Positions 8,043-16,071 of a stretch of 64,000 nt of DNA are shown here, piece after piece. Position numbers and translations under genes: made by a program. Each line of letters begins with the position of its first letter. Within the stretch, counting starts at the first letter, position 1. This DNA is from Maritimibacter dapengensis (lineage in GTDB: Bacteria > Pseudomonadota > Alphaproteobacteria > Rhodobacterales > Rhodobacteraceae): contig NZ_JAHUZE010000003.1 of assembly GCF_019218265.1 (NCBI RefSeq), positions 310,001 through 374,000 of the forward strand, in the 5' to 3' direction. The notes beneath the pieces are model-generated. The model did no database searches and was not told where the DNA came from. It saw only the letters and a program-made list of their open reading frames with translations.

Positions 8043-9209
8043 ATGAAGATCGCAGTAGCGGGTATCGGTTACGTCGGGCTGTCTAACGCCGCCCTCTTGG
8101 CCCAGAACCACAAGGTCATTGCCGTCGATATCCTACCTGAACGTGTGGAACTCGTGAACGCGAAGAAGAGCCCGATCGTTGACGCAGACCTCGAAAAGTT
8201 TTTTGGCGAAGTCGCACTCGACCTGACTGCGACGACGGATGCCATGAGTGCTTACGAAGAGGCGGATCTCGTGGTCGTCGCCACTCCAACGAATTATGAC
8301 CCGAACCTCAACTATTTCGACACGTCCTCGGTCGAAACGGTGATTTCGCAGGTTCTGGAAGTCAATTCCGAGGCCCTGATCGTCGTCAAGTCGACCATTC
8401 CTGTTGGCTATATCGAGGATATTCGCGCGAAGACCGGCTCGCAGAACATCGTCTTCGCGCCCGAGTTCCTGCGCGAGGGGCGAGCGCTGTATGACAACCT
8501 GCATCCCTCCCGTATCATCGTCGGTGAACGCACAGATAGAGCACGCCAATACGCCGAATTGATGGTCGAGGGTGCAGTGAGCAAAGACGTGGAACTCCTC
8601 TTTACAGGCCCACGCGAAGCCGAAGCGATCAAGCTTTTTGCAAACACATACCTCGCCATGCGTGTCGCTTTCTTCAACGAACTCGATAGTTATGCGCTCT
8701 CGGGCGGCATGGATTCTCGGGAGATCATCCAAGGCGTTTCGCTCGATCCCCGGATCGGGGCGCATTACAACAACCCGTCCTTCGGCTACGGCGGTTATTG
8801 CCTGCCAAAGGATACCAAACAGCTTCTCGCAAATTATAACCATGTGCCTCAAAACCTCATCCGTGCGATCGTCGACGCCAACCGCACCCGCAAGGATTTC
8901 CTGTCCGATCAGATCCTCATGAGGGGACCGAAGGTCGTCGGCGTGTATCGACTTGTGATGAAAGCCGGGTCCGACAACTTCCGACAATCGTCCATTCAGG
9001 GGATCATGAAACGCATCAAAGCCAAGGGGATCGAAGTCATCGTCCATGAGCCGGTGATGGAGGAAGACCATTTTTTCCATTCGCGCGTCGTGAACGACAT
9101 CGAAGCCTTCAAAGCCGAAAGCGATCTGATCGTTGCCAACCGTATTACCGACGACCTGCACGACGTGTCGGACAAGGTGTTCACACGCGACCTGTTCGGC
9201 GCAGACTAG
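8043..9209 (+). CDS. ugd: UDP-glucose 6-dehydrogenase
   Basis: Oxidises UDP-glucose to UDP-glucuronate with two NAD+, supplying acidic sugars for capsule, exopolysaccharide or lipopolysaccharide. The product is 388 residues, the same length as the E. coli enzyme, and begins [15 protein letters not shown] with the Rossmann glycine motif at residues 7-12. The catalytic cysteine lies in the conserved [13 protein letters not shown], and ATPTNYDP and [10 protein letters not shown] are also family hallmarks. The ATG at 8043 is preferred because the protein then starts at the Rossmann strand. It is followed after 38 bases by an epimerase that uses its product, so the two form one pathway step pair. 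Confidence 0.95.
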   Translation: MKIAVAGIGYVGLSNAALLAQNHKVIAVDILPERVELVNAKKSPIVDADLEKFFGEVALDLTATTDAMSAYEEADLVVVATPTNYDPNLNYFDTSSVETVISQVLEVNSEALIVVKSTIPVGYIEDIRAKTGSQNIVFAPEFLREGRALYDNLHPSRIIVGERTDRARQYAELMVEGAVSKDVELLFTGPREAEAIKLFANTYLAMRVAFFNELDSYALSGGMDSREIIQGVSLDPRIGAHYNNPSFGYGGYCLPKDTKQLLANYNHVPQNLIRAIVDANRTRKDFLSDQILMRGPKVVGVYRLVMKAGSDNFRQSSIQGIMKRIKAKGIEVIVHEPVMEEDHFFHSRVVNDIEAFKAESDLIVANRITDDLHDVSDKVFTRDLFGAD

Positions 9210-9247
9210 GACCAGCCAACGCCTTGTTTTCGAAAAGGACTTTGTAG

Positions 9248-10258
9248 ATGCCCACAGCACTCGTCACAGGCGCAGCAGGTTTCATTGGCTCGTACGTAGC
9301 TCAAGCTCTCCTCGACGAAGGCTGGCGCGTCGTCGGTCTCGACTGCATGTCGGATTACTACGACGTGTCGCTGAAAGAGGCGCGTGAAGCGCGGCTTGTC
9401 GGGTCGGACCAATACCGCTCAGTGCATGACATGGTCGAGACTCCGGGGCTGCTCATGAGCCTTTTCGAGGAGGAGAGGCCAGATGTGGTGATCCACCTCG
9501 CCGCACAGGCTGGCGTGCGATATTCGATCGAGAACCCCCGCGCCTATCTGGAAAGTAACATCGTCGGCACTTTCGAGCTGCTCGAAGCCGCTCGCGCCCA
9601 TCCGCCCCGCCACATGCTTCTCGCATCGACCTCGTCAGCTTACGGGGCGAACGAAACGATGCCTTACCGGGAAACCGACAAAGCCGATCACCAGATGTCG
9701 TTTTACGCCGCGACCAAGAAATCGACCGAAAGCATGGCGCACAGCTATGCCCACCTGTTCAACCTGCCGATAACAATGTTCCGGTTTTTCACTGTCTATG
9801 GCCCTTGGGGGCGGCCTGACATGGCGCCGTCCAAGTTCACCAAGGCCATCCTCGAAGACAGGCCGATCGACGTCTACAACTTCGGCGACATGAAACGCGA
9901 CTTCACCTATGTCGTTGACCTGGTGCACGCGATCCGGCTGTTGATGGACGTCGTCCCGATCCGTCCCGAGGACGGCGTCGTGCCCGAGGGCGACAGCCTG
10001 TCGCCCGTCGCGCCCTTCCGCGTTGTCAACATCGGCAATTCCGATCCGGTGCAACTCACCGACTTCATCGACGCGATCGAGGAGGCGACCGGCAAGAAAT
10101 TCGTCAGGAACCTCCTCCCGATGCAACCTGGCGACGTTCCAGCGACATGGGCCGATGCCGGGCTTTTGACTGCACTGACCGGATACACCCCCAGGACGGG
10201 CGTGAAGGATGGCGTTAGCGCGTTGGTCGAATGGTATCGAGACTACTACGCAGTCTAG
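9248..10258 (+). CDS. NAD-dependent epimerase, probable UDP-glucuronate 4-epimerase
   Basis: A 336-residue extended SDR that would interconvert UDP-glucuronate and UDP-galacturonate. TGAAGFIGS at residues 7-15 binds NAD, STSSAYGAN carries the catalytic serine region, and YAATKK carries the tyrosine and lysine. The segments YGPWGRPDMAPSKFTKAI and GDMKRDFTYVVDLV are typical of the CapI/LpsL branch that acts on UDP-uronic acids. An AAGGA motif lies ahead of the ATG. Placement directly after ugd supports the substrate call. No glycosyltransferase or polymerisation gene is nearby, so the polymer that uses the sugar is encoded elsewhere. Confidence 0.9.
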   Translation: MPTALVTGAAGFIGSYVAQALLDEGWRVVGLDCMSDYYDVSLKEAREARLVGSDQYRSVHDMVETPGLLMSLFEEERPDVVIHLAAQAGVRYSIENPRAYLESNIVGTFELLEAARAHPPRHMLLASTSSAYGANETMPYRETDKADHQMSFYAATKKSTESMAHSYAHLFNLPITMFRFFTVYGPWGRPDMAPSKFTKAILEDRPIDVYNFGDMKRDFTYVVDLVHAIRLLMDVVPIRPEDGVVPEGDSLSPVAPFRVVNIGNSDPVQLTDFIDAIEEATGKKFVRNLLPMQPGDVPATWADAGLLTALTGYTPRTGVKDGVSALVEWYRDYYAV

Positions 10259-10285
10259 ACCCTCAAGAGGTCCAAAAAAGACCCC

Positions 10286-11359
10286 TCAGATCGCAATCAG
10301 ATGGTTGTCCCACGAGCAAGGCGCACGCGACAGCACGCGCGGGCGGTCATTGTCCAGTGCGATCAATCCGCCCAACCCATCCGAAGCAAGGTAGCCGTCG
10401 CCCAGTGCGGCAAGACCACAGACATCTGAACGCCGAAACGCGGCTATGAATTCGCCGCTCGCGCTGAACCTGTGCAGCCGTCCGCCTCGCGGTGATGTGA
10501 TGGCGATTTCCGCGCCCGTTCCGGCAAAAGCCACGCTTCCAGCATAGCCCTCCATCGCACGCTCATCCTCGGATGGCGCAGCGGCCAATGTCGGCATCTC
10601 GCCCACGCGATGCAGACCGAGGAGCGGCACGGTCGCCCCCAGTTCGCCCTGCCATTGCATGGCAAAGCCAACCAGCCCGTCCTGCCGGATGGCGAGGTGT
10701 CGGATCGAGTTGCGAGCAAGGCTCGGTTCCAACTCGACCCTATCCATCACCCGTCCGGACAGATCGGTATAGACCAGCGACGGTCGCATTCGGTCGAGAT
10801 TGACCTTCTCGCGCCCGACCGTCTCGATCCCGCCGTTCGCAATGACGAGCGATCGACCATCCGGCATGAGCCGAATTTCATGGGGCCCGATCCCGGTGGT
10901 CGCAAAACTGTCGATCCGCCGGTAACCATCCGTCTCCCACACGCCGATGTGTCCAATGCTACCCTGCTCCTCCTGCTCGCAGGTGAACAGAAGTGAACCA
11001 TCACCAGAATAAGCGCCATGCCCCTGGAAAACGCGTCCGTCCGGCGGGCCGAGTTGATGGATCACCTGCCCGGTCGCACAATCGAGCACCAGCGCGAAGC
11101 GACCCGGCCGACGCGCGAACCCGATCGCCTCGGCGCGTGTCGGATGACCACAGGCCGCATGTCCCCGGTCCGGGAGCGGAATAGAAAACGTCTCTATCCC
11201 TGCAGAAGTCAGGCCATGGAGCGCGTAACTTCCATCCGGTTCACGCGCCGCCGCAAGAAAGGCCGGCGAGCCGACGCTCGCCCATCCCAGCCGGGGGGCG
11301 GTGCTGGCCGCAAGCAATCCTCCGATGAAGCCGCGTCGCGTTGTCATGTCAGTCGCCAT
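10286..11359 (-). CDS. DUF1513 domain protein with Tat signal, iron cluster
   Basis: A 357-residue exported protein of the DUF1513 family, expected to be a beta-propeller in the periplasm. The N terminus has a twin-arginine signal (TTRRGFIGG followed by an alanine-rich hydrophobic stretch ending in GWA). It is the last gene of the imelysin/di-heme operon, a position DUF1513 proteins often hold next to imelysins. The start is uncertain: the ATG at 11359 overlaps the upstream gene by 11 bases, while the ATG at 11347 follows its stop by 1 base and begins MTTRRGF. Neither has a strong ribosome-binding site. No biochemical function is established for the family. Confidence 0.85.
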   Translation of the reverse strand: MATDMTTRRGFIGGLLAASTAPRLGWASVGSPAFLAAAREPDGSYALHGLTSAGIETFSIPLPDRGHAACGHPTRAEAIGFARRPGRFALVLDCATGQVIHQLGPPDGRVFQGHGAYSGDGSLLFTCEQEEQGSIGHIGVWETDGYRRIDSFATTGIGPHEIRLMPDGRSLVIANGGIETVGREKVNLDRMRPSLVYTDLSGRVMDRVELEPSLARNSIRHLAIRQDGLVGFAMQWQGELGATVPLLGLHRVGEMPTLAAAPSEDERAMEGYAGSVAFAGTGAEIAITSPRGGRLHRFSASGEFIAAFRRSDVCGLAALGDGYLASDGLGGLIALDNDRPRVLSRAPCSWDNHLIAI

Positions 11360-12326
11360 CCGTCGAATTGAATCCCGGCTGGATACCTAATCTCACACCC
11401 AGCTCGGCTTCGAGCGCGTTCTCCACACCGTCGATCGCCTGTTGCAGGATTTCGAGGTCAAACCGACTGGAAAGGTCGTCGATATTCTGAAATCCCGGAT
11501 CTTCGATCTTTTCCGCGGCCGCATGAACCTGTTCCATTGCGGCGGCGGTTTCAGGCAACTCCCAATCCGCCAGTTCCACCGCGAGATCGTATGCCGATTG
11601 CGTGACGATCATGGTGTTCGCGAGGCTCCTTTCAGACCGCCACGCTTCGGCCCGGCTCGGTCTCGGGCGCGTAGGCTCGCCCAATGGTCGTCCCAACCGC
11701 GTATCGGCGGTCACTTCGAGGGATGACATCACCTGTGTATAGATCGCGCGCACCACCTCGGTTTCGTCGAGGTATGTCGTGTTGCCTTCGACTCCGGGAT
11801 TCAGGATCACAGGGACAAAATCCTCGCGCCACGCATTCTCCAGCGCAGCAGCCTGCTGTGCCAGATCATGTGTCATGGCACGGGTCAGGGCGCAGGCATA
11901 GCTCGCTTCTCCATAATCGGAATAATCCTCGTCATAGAGCATCCGCTCGAGCGCGAAAAACCCGCGCGCCGCAACCGAAATCTCCGCGAAGTCCTTCTGG
12001 TTTTCAACCACCGGATCTTCGGCTTCGATCAGGCGTTTCAACGTTCGTTGAGTGTGCCCCTTGGTGTCTGGCCAGAAGGAAATCGTCAGCACGCCCTGCT
12101 CCGACGGCCCCAATCGAATATCCGCGATGCGCATCCATGCGTCGAACGCAGCGTTATACGGACCCTTGAGCGCGTCCGCCTCGCAGTTCGCCTGCGCCAC
12201 ATCATCGAGCGCCCCGGCCGCTTCCGTGAAAGCGGTCAGGTTGGGCAGGATATGGTTCTCGATGGCCTCTTGCGGCCCTGCGAGGGCAGGTGAGGCGACA
12301 AGGGCAAGGACGAGGGCATATCGCAT
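11349..12326 (-). CDS. Imelysin family (M75-like) periplasmic protein with altered GxHxxE motif
   Basis: A 325-residue exported protein (signal peptide [17 protein letters not shown]) of the imelysin-like family, thought to bind iron or haem at the cell envelope. Typical segments are YNAAFDAWMRIADIRLGPSEQG and the long helical C-terminal half. The signature GxHxxE, intact in the sister protein at 14579-15832, reads GFFALE here, so the histidine is phenylalanine and only the glutamate remains. The start is the ATG at 12326, which overlaps the stop of the di-heme protein as TGATG and has GGAG upstream; a TTG one codon earlier is rejected. The pairing of a canonical and a divergent imelysin in one cluster hints at different roles. 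Confidence 0.88.
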   Translation of the reverse strand: MRYALVLALVASPALAGPQEAIENHILPNLTAFTEAAGALDDVAQANCEADALKGPYNAAFDAWMRIADIRLGPSEQGVLTISFWPDTKGHTQRTLKRLIEAEDPVVENQKDFAEISVAARGFFALERMLYDEDYSDYGEASYACALTRAMTHDLAQQAAALENAWREDFVPVILNPGVEGNTTYLDETEVVRAIYTQVMSSLEVTADTRLGRPLGEPTRPRPSRAEAWRSERSLANTMIVTQSAYDLAVELADWELPETAAAMEQVHAAAEKIEDPGFQNIDDLSSRFDLEILQQAIDGVENALEAELGVRLGIQPGFNSTDGD

Positions 12327-13864
12327 CAAAGGGACTCCAGGAATGCCACGAGCGCGTCGCGGTCAGGTTTCGGTCGGGCGACGATGGCATCGCGGCTGGC
12401 CCGAGCTTCGCCGCCATGCCAGAGCACGGCTTCCAGAAGACTGCGAGCGCGACCGTCGTGCAAATAGGCTGCGACACCCGACACGGTTTCTGTAAGTCCG
12501 ATACCCCACAGCGGCGCGGTGCGCCATTCACGACCTGTTGCACGGCCTTCGACATACCCGTCCGCAAGCCCATCGCCCATGTCATGCAGGAGCATGTCGG
12601 TGTAAGGCCAGATCAGCTGAAAGCTCTGCTCGGGCCGGTCGGCAAGCCGATGGGTCACGAATTTGGGGGTGTGGCAGGCAACACAACCGGCTTCGTAGAA
12701 GACCTGTTTGCCACGCAGAACTTCCGGCGCGTCGGGTGCGCGACGTGCTGGCACGGCAAGATTACGAGCGTGGAAGGCGAGCGCTTCCATTCCGGCGACG
12801 TTGATCTCGAGCCCGTCGTGTATCTCGTCATCGCCTTGAGGTGCGGCGAGGCACTCGGCTTGCGCCGGGGTGCAATCTCCTGCGGCTGCGGGAAACAGCA
12901 TATTTGAAATGCCGACATCCGTGGAAAAGGCCGCAGCACTTTCGTGCATCACCGTGACTGATGAGGCCTTGCGCCCGAACCGGCCCAGCATGACGCGGCC
13001 ATGTTCCGGGGAATACTCGAAATTCGCGCGCCCCGAAATGCCGTCTCCATCAGCGTCGTCCTCGTCGACGTTGGAAAGTATGTCCGCCTCCGGGATCGCT
13101 TCGAGCAACCCCAGTCCGACCATCTGCGGCGCAATTCGGGGTGACATCATCACGTCTTCGCGCAGAGGGCCGTATGCAAGCCCGGTCAGGGAATAAATCG
13201 GCTTTCGCAAGGTTACGACCTCGCCCCCCGCAAGCGGCACATCGACCTCGTCCCAGTCGATACGTATCTGCGCCTCTGCCGGGAGGCCGGCGGCCGCGAA
13301 ATCCTGGATCTGCCGACCGTATGTCGGCTCAGGGTCTCGCGCGACGTAATCCTCGATTTCGGCTGTATCAGGGTCTGTTTCTGCCAGAACCGCAAGCGCC
13401 ATGACGAACGACACCGCGTTGTCGTCGGGGCCTTCGGGCAAATGCCCCCGCCCATTGCGGATATGGCAATTCTGGCAACCGCGGGCATTGTAGAGCGGGC
13501 CGAGGCCGTCACTTGCCCGAGTGACCGTCGGTGCCTGCACCCAGATCTTCTCAAAAAGCGAATGGCCCGCGACGAAATCGAGCCGGCGCGCCAGGTTCAT
13601 GTTCGCCGACGGATGGGTAAAGGACTGCTCCGTCACCGGCGCAAGCGACGTCGCTGCGCCTGCGGGCAAGAGTTCGAATTGTTCAGGGGTGCTGAAATCG
13701 TCGGTCGGGCGCGTCACCGCTTCGATACGTGCGATTTCCTCGGCCGTTCGCGGGATGACGTTCAGATGACCATCGGCAGGGAGCGAGCCGGAAAACGCGG
13801 GTGTGGCGGCGACGAGCGCCACCACGCGCGCAAGGTTACTCGCCTTCGTCCATCGTTGCGGCAT
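12326..13864 (-). CDS. Di-heme oxidoreductase family protein (DUF1111, cytochrome c type)
   Basis: About 512 residues with a signal peptide ([13 protein letters not shown], then [13 protein letters not shown]) and two haem c motifs, CQNCH in the N-terminal third and CVACH in the C-terminal third. It belongs to the di-haem oxidoreductase/DUF1111 family found beside imelysins in iron-uptake clusters, and would carry electrons in the periplasm, perhaps for iron oxidation or reduction. The start at 13864 is the only nearby ATG that gives a signal peptide; it overlaps the end of bfr by 29 bases in another frame. The frame is open much further upstream through bfr, but that part is antisense noise. 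GTG starts a few codons into the signal peptide are possible. Confidence 0.88.
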   Translation of the reverse strand: MPQRWTKASNLARVVALVAATPAFSGSLPADGHLNVIPRTAEEIARIEAVTRPTDDFSTPEQFELLPAGAATSLAPVTEQSFTHPSANMNLARRLDFVAGHSLFEKIWVQAPTVTRASDGLGPLYNARGCQNCHIRNGRGHLPEGPDDNAVSFVMALAVLAETDPDTAEIEDYVARDPEPTYGRQIQDFAAAGLPAEAQIRIDWDEVDVPLAGGEVVTLRKPIYSLTGLAYGPLREDVMMSPRIAPQMVGLGLLEAIPEADILSNVDEDDADGDGISGRANFEYSPEHGRVMLGRFGRKASSVTVMHESAAAFSTDVGISNMLFPAAAGDCTPAQAECLAAPQGDDEIHDGLEINVAGMEALAFHARNLAVPARRAPDAPEVLRGKQVFYEAGCVACHTPKFVTHRLADRPEQSFQLIWPYTDMLLHDMGDGLADGYVEGRATGREWRTAPLWGIGLTETVSGVAAYLHDGRARSLLEAVLWHGGEARASRDAIVARPKPDRDALVAFLESL

Positions 13865-14321
13865 TGATCTGGGCATAGCCCACATCGCCGAGACGCGCGT
13901 AAAGGTCGAGCTGGGTTTCGAGGAAGTCGATGTGACCTTCTTCGTCGGCCAGCAGATCTTCGAAGACCTTCTGCGAGACATAGTCTTTTGCGTCGTTACA
14001 GACATCGCGGGCTTCGCGGTAAAAAGCTGCGGCTTCCTGTTCGGCGGCAAGGTCGGCTTCCAGCGTTTCTTTCGGCGTTTCGCCAATTCTGAGCGGGTCG
14101 AGCTTCTGCAGGTTCGGATGACCCTCGAGAAAGATGATTCGCTCAATGAGCTTGTCGGCGTGCTGCATCTCCTCGATGCTTTCTTCGCGCGACTTTTCGG
14201 CCATCTTCTTGAGCCCCCAGTCCTCCTGAAGACGATAGTGCAACCAATACTGGCTGACTGCGGTAAGTTCCATGCGGAGTGCCGTGTTGAGGCACTCAAT
14301 AACCTTGTCGTTGCCCTTCAT
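13836..14321 (-). CDS. bfr: Bacterioferritin
   Basis: The 161-residue subunit of the 24-mer haem-containing iron store of the cytoplasm. All ferroxidase ligands are at canonical positions: Glu18, Glu51, His54, Glu94, Glu127 and His130, and Met52 is the haem ligand. The length matches the family. It starts 26 bases before the end of bfd, so storage and the ferredoxin that releases the iron are translated together. Its presence inside an imelysin/di-haem operon ties envelope iron handling to cytoplasmic storage. The expected control is iron-dependent, through the operators upstream of the first gene. Confidence 0.97.
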   Translation of the reverse strand: MKGNDKVIECLNTALRMELTAVSQYWLHYRLQEDWGLKKMAEKSREESIEEMQHADKLIERIIFLEGHPNLQKLDPLRIGETPKETLEADLAAEQEAAAFYREARDVCNDAKDYVSQKVFEDLLADEEGHIDFLETQLDLYARLGDVGYAQINAATMDEGE

Positions 14322-14562
14322 GTCGATGGTCCTTCTTCTGGCGGTCGCGGAGATTCCGCAACTCTGCTGGAACTTCTACCTTATCATTCGAACGCATGGT
14401 CGCAACGAAGTGGGACATGCAGCCGCCACAGTCCGCTTTTTTTCCGAGCGCATGATAAATGCGCCCGGGTGTGATGATCGTCTGTTCATCCGCTGCCCGC
14501 ATCCAGTCGATGGCGGCATGAATGTCGCGGTCGGTGATGTTTTGGCAGTGGCAGACGATCAT
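14296..14562 (-). CDS. bfd: Bacterioferritin-associated ferredoxin
   Basis: An 88-residue [2Fe-2S] protein that in characterised systems reduces bacterioferritin haem to mobilise stored iron. The four cluster cysteines are Cys4, Cys6, Cys45 and Cys48 in the family spacing CxC...CxxC. The ATG at 14562 has GGAG eight bases upstream; a longer frame extends into the upstream gene without similarity. The C-terminal tail of about 20 charged residues ([14 protein letters not shown] at the end) is longer than in the enterobacterial protein and results from the 26-base overlap with bfr. It lies 16 bases after the irpA-type gene. Confidence 0.94.
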   Translation of the reverse strand: MIVCHCQNITDRDIHAAIDWMRAADEQTIITPGRIYHALGKKADCGGCMSHFVATMRSNDKVEVPAELRNLRDRQKKDHRHEGQRQGY

Positions 14563-14578
14563 CTTCTTTGCTCCAAAC

Positions 14579-15832
14579 TTACTGGAAAACAGCGTCCGGG
14601 TTGTCCAGGCTGTCGGACCCTTCAAAGTCGATTGCGGACAGACCGAGGTCGGCAACGATGCGCTCGATGGTGGCGGTCTGGTCGACGAGGCCGTTAATGG
14701 CGTCCATCATCAACTTTTCGCCTTCCTCGTTACCCGGCGCGAGCATCTGGTCCACGGCCATGCCACCTTCGGCGGCATCGGACAGCGCGGTCATGGCGCC
14801 CATCGTGGTGTCCAGCTTGCTCTTCATCTCCGCATCGAGATCGGCGTTCGATTCCGCGACGAGGTCGGACAGCGATGGCCCTTCGACGGTGGAGCCGTCA
14901 ACCCGGGTGTAGGAGCCCAGATAAACGTTTTGAACGCCCAAACCGTCGTTGTAGTGCGACCGATGGGTATTGTCCGAGAAGCAATCGTGCTCTTCCTCCG
15001 GGTCGTTCAGGAGGAGGCCAAGGCGCATACGTTCGCCAGCCTGTTCACCGTAGGAGAGTGAACCCATGCCGGTCAGGATCGCGGTAATGCCTGCGTCCTC
15101 GTCTTCCATCACGGCTTCGCGGGCTTCGCCGCCTTCGGCCCAGTAACCGACCATTTCTTCGAGGTCAGCGATCAGAAGATCCATTGCAGCTTCGAGATAA
15201 TCCACGCGACGATCGCAGTTGCCGCCGGTGCAGTCCTCGCCTTCGACGAAGTCGGTGTAGGGGCGTTCGCCCGCGCCAGCTTCTGTGCCGTTCAGATCCT
15301 GACCCCAGAGCAGGAATTCGACGGCGTGATATCCGCGTGCCACGTTCGATTCGATGCCGTCGATCTCATTGATCTCTTCGCCGATGAGCGAAGCGTCGAT
15401 GGTCGAGGCGTCAATCTCGATGCCACCCACGGTCGGGTTCGGGTTCGCGATCACGTTGAGTGTGGCGAACGGGTTTTCGTCGGTCGGTTCCTGGTTCTCG
15501 GTGTAATCGATCAGGCCCTCGTCCAGCGGCCAGGCGTTCACTTTGCCTTCCCAGTCATCGACGATCGCGTTGCCAAAGCGGTAGACTTCCGTTTGCTGAT
15601 AAGGCTCGCGCGCGGCAACCCATGCTTCACGGGCGGCTGCCAGCGTCTCTTCAGACGGGTTGGCGATCAGAGCGTCAACGGCTTCATTGAGCGTCTGCGC
15701 AGTGGTCAGGCTGTCCTCGTAACCTGCGTGCGCAATGTCGGCATAGGTGGTCAACACCTCGCCCTTGGTCGCGGCAAACGCGGGAACAGCGGCGAGGATA
15801 AGTGCCGATGCCGTAAGAGTTGTCCGTTTCAT
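14579..15832 (-). CDS. Imelysin family iron-regulated protein (IrpA type)
   Basis: A 417-residue exported protein, first gene of the iron cluster. The signal peptide is MKRTTLTASALILAAVPAFA, and the mature part is acidic and helical, with the intact imelysin signature GYHAVEFLLWG and the DYLEAAMDLLIADLEEMVGYW segment. IrpA-like proteins are induced by iron starvation and act in the periplasm or outer envelope, probably binding iron. I prefer the ATG at 15832, six bases after AAGGG; the ATG at 15838 would leave almost no spacer. A TTGACA motif, an 8-bp inverted repeat and an Irr-type box lie in the 100 bases upstream. Confidence 0.9.
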   Translation of the reverse strand: MKRTTLTASALILAAVPAFAATKGEVLTTYADIAHAGYEDSLTTAQTLNEAVDALIANPSEETLAAAREAWVAAREPYQQTEVYRFGNAIVDDWEGKVNAWPLDEGLIDYTENQEPTDENPFATLNVIANPNPTVGGIEIDASTIDASLIGEEINEIDGIESNVARGYHAVEFLLWGQDLNGTEAGAGERPYTDFVEGEDCTGGNCDRRVDYLEAAMDLLIADLEEMVGYWAEGGEAREAVMEDEDAGITAILTGMGSLSYGEQAGERMRLGLLLNDPEEEHDCFSDNTHRSHYNDGLGVQNVYLGSYTRVDGSTVEGPSLSDLVAESNADLDAEMKSKLDTTMGAMTALSDAAEGGMAVDQMLAPGNEEGEKLMMDAINGLVDQTATIERIVADLGLSAIDFEGSDSLDNPDAVFQ

Positions 15833-15899
15833 ATCCATCCCTTTGGAGTCTTTGTTTTCGAATGTCCCACGTTTCCTGATAGATTTAGTATGGAATGTC

Positions 15900-15922
15900 A
15901 ATCCGACAAATTTAGTCGGATT
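15900..15922 (-). promoter_or_regulatory. Inverted repeat overlapping the irpA -35 element
   Basis: AATCCGAC - 7 bases - GTCGGATT, perfect over 8 bp. Read on the minus strand it abuts and overlaps TTGACA at 15901-15896, the likely -35 of the iron operon; no good -10 is visible at the ideal distance. A repressor bound here would block the promoter. The site resembles binding sites of Rrf2-type or Fur-type iron regulators only in a general way. Confidence 0.55.
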
Positions 15923-15937
15923 TGGAATCGTTCCAAA
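15921..15937 (-). promoter_or_regulatory. Irr-type iron control element (ICE-like palindrome)
   Basis: TTTGGAATCGTTCCAAA is a palindrome with 7-bp arms and a 3-base centre. It matches the alphaproteobacterial iron control element bound by Irr, TTTAGAA-N3-TTCTAAA, with the symmetrical change A to G in each arm. It lies upstream of the inverted repeat at 15900-15922, about 20 bases before the -35, a position that would suit activation or cooperative repression. Confidence 0.6.
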
Positions 15938-15960
15938 CAAATGGGGGCTTTAAAGCGGAA

Positions 15961-15981
15961 TGGGCGGCCCGAAGCCGCCCA
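15961..15981 (-). terminator. Hairpin after the TRAP operon
   Basis: TGGGCGGC - CCGAA - GCCGCCCA, a perfect 8-bp stem. It lies about 90 bases after the stop of the TRAP large permease on the minus strand and could end that operon. The run of T residues after it on the minus strand is short, so termination may be imperfect. Confidence 0.45.
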
Positions 15982-15999
15982 TGCATTTTCCTTGAATAA

Positions 16000-16055
16000 G
16001 AGGGGCGTTGCCCCTCGCCGCGCCCCGGGGGGCGCGTCTCACCCCAGGATATTTT
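16000..16055. repeat. Tandem hairpins, REP-like extragenic element
   Basis: Two adjacent palindromes: GAGGGGC-GTT-GCCCCTC at 16000-16016 and CGCGCCCC-GG-GGGGCGCG at 16019-16036, followed by TCTCACCCCAGGATATTTT. The layout resembles the CCCCGG-rich extragenic elements scattered through many Rhodobacteraceae genomes, often behind genes. Only one copy is in this window, so the repeat status rests on that resemblance. Confidence 0.4.
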
Positions 16056-16071
16056 CACGACCGGAAAGAGG

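Noticed and set aside
10259-10285. Hairpin GAGGTC-CAAAAAA-GACCCC between the epimerase and DUF1513 genes
   Set aside because: The stem is short and no T run follows in either direction, so I do not call a terminator.
13865-14299. Upstream extension of the di-haem gene through bfr
   Set aside because: Bacterioferritin occupies this DNA in another frame with all ligands conserved; the extension has no similarity and the signal peptide starts at 13864.
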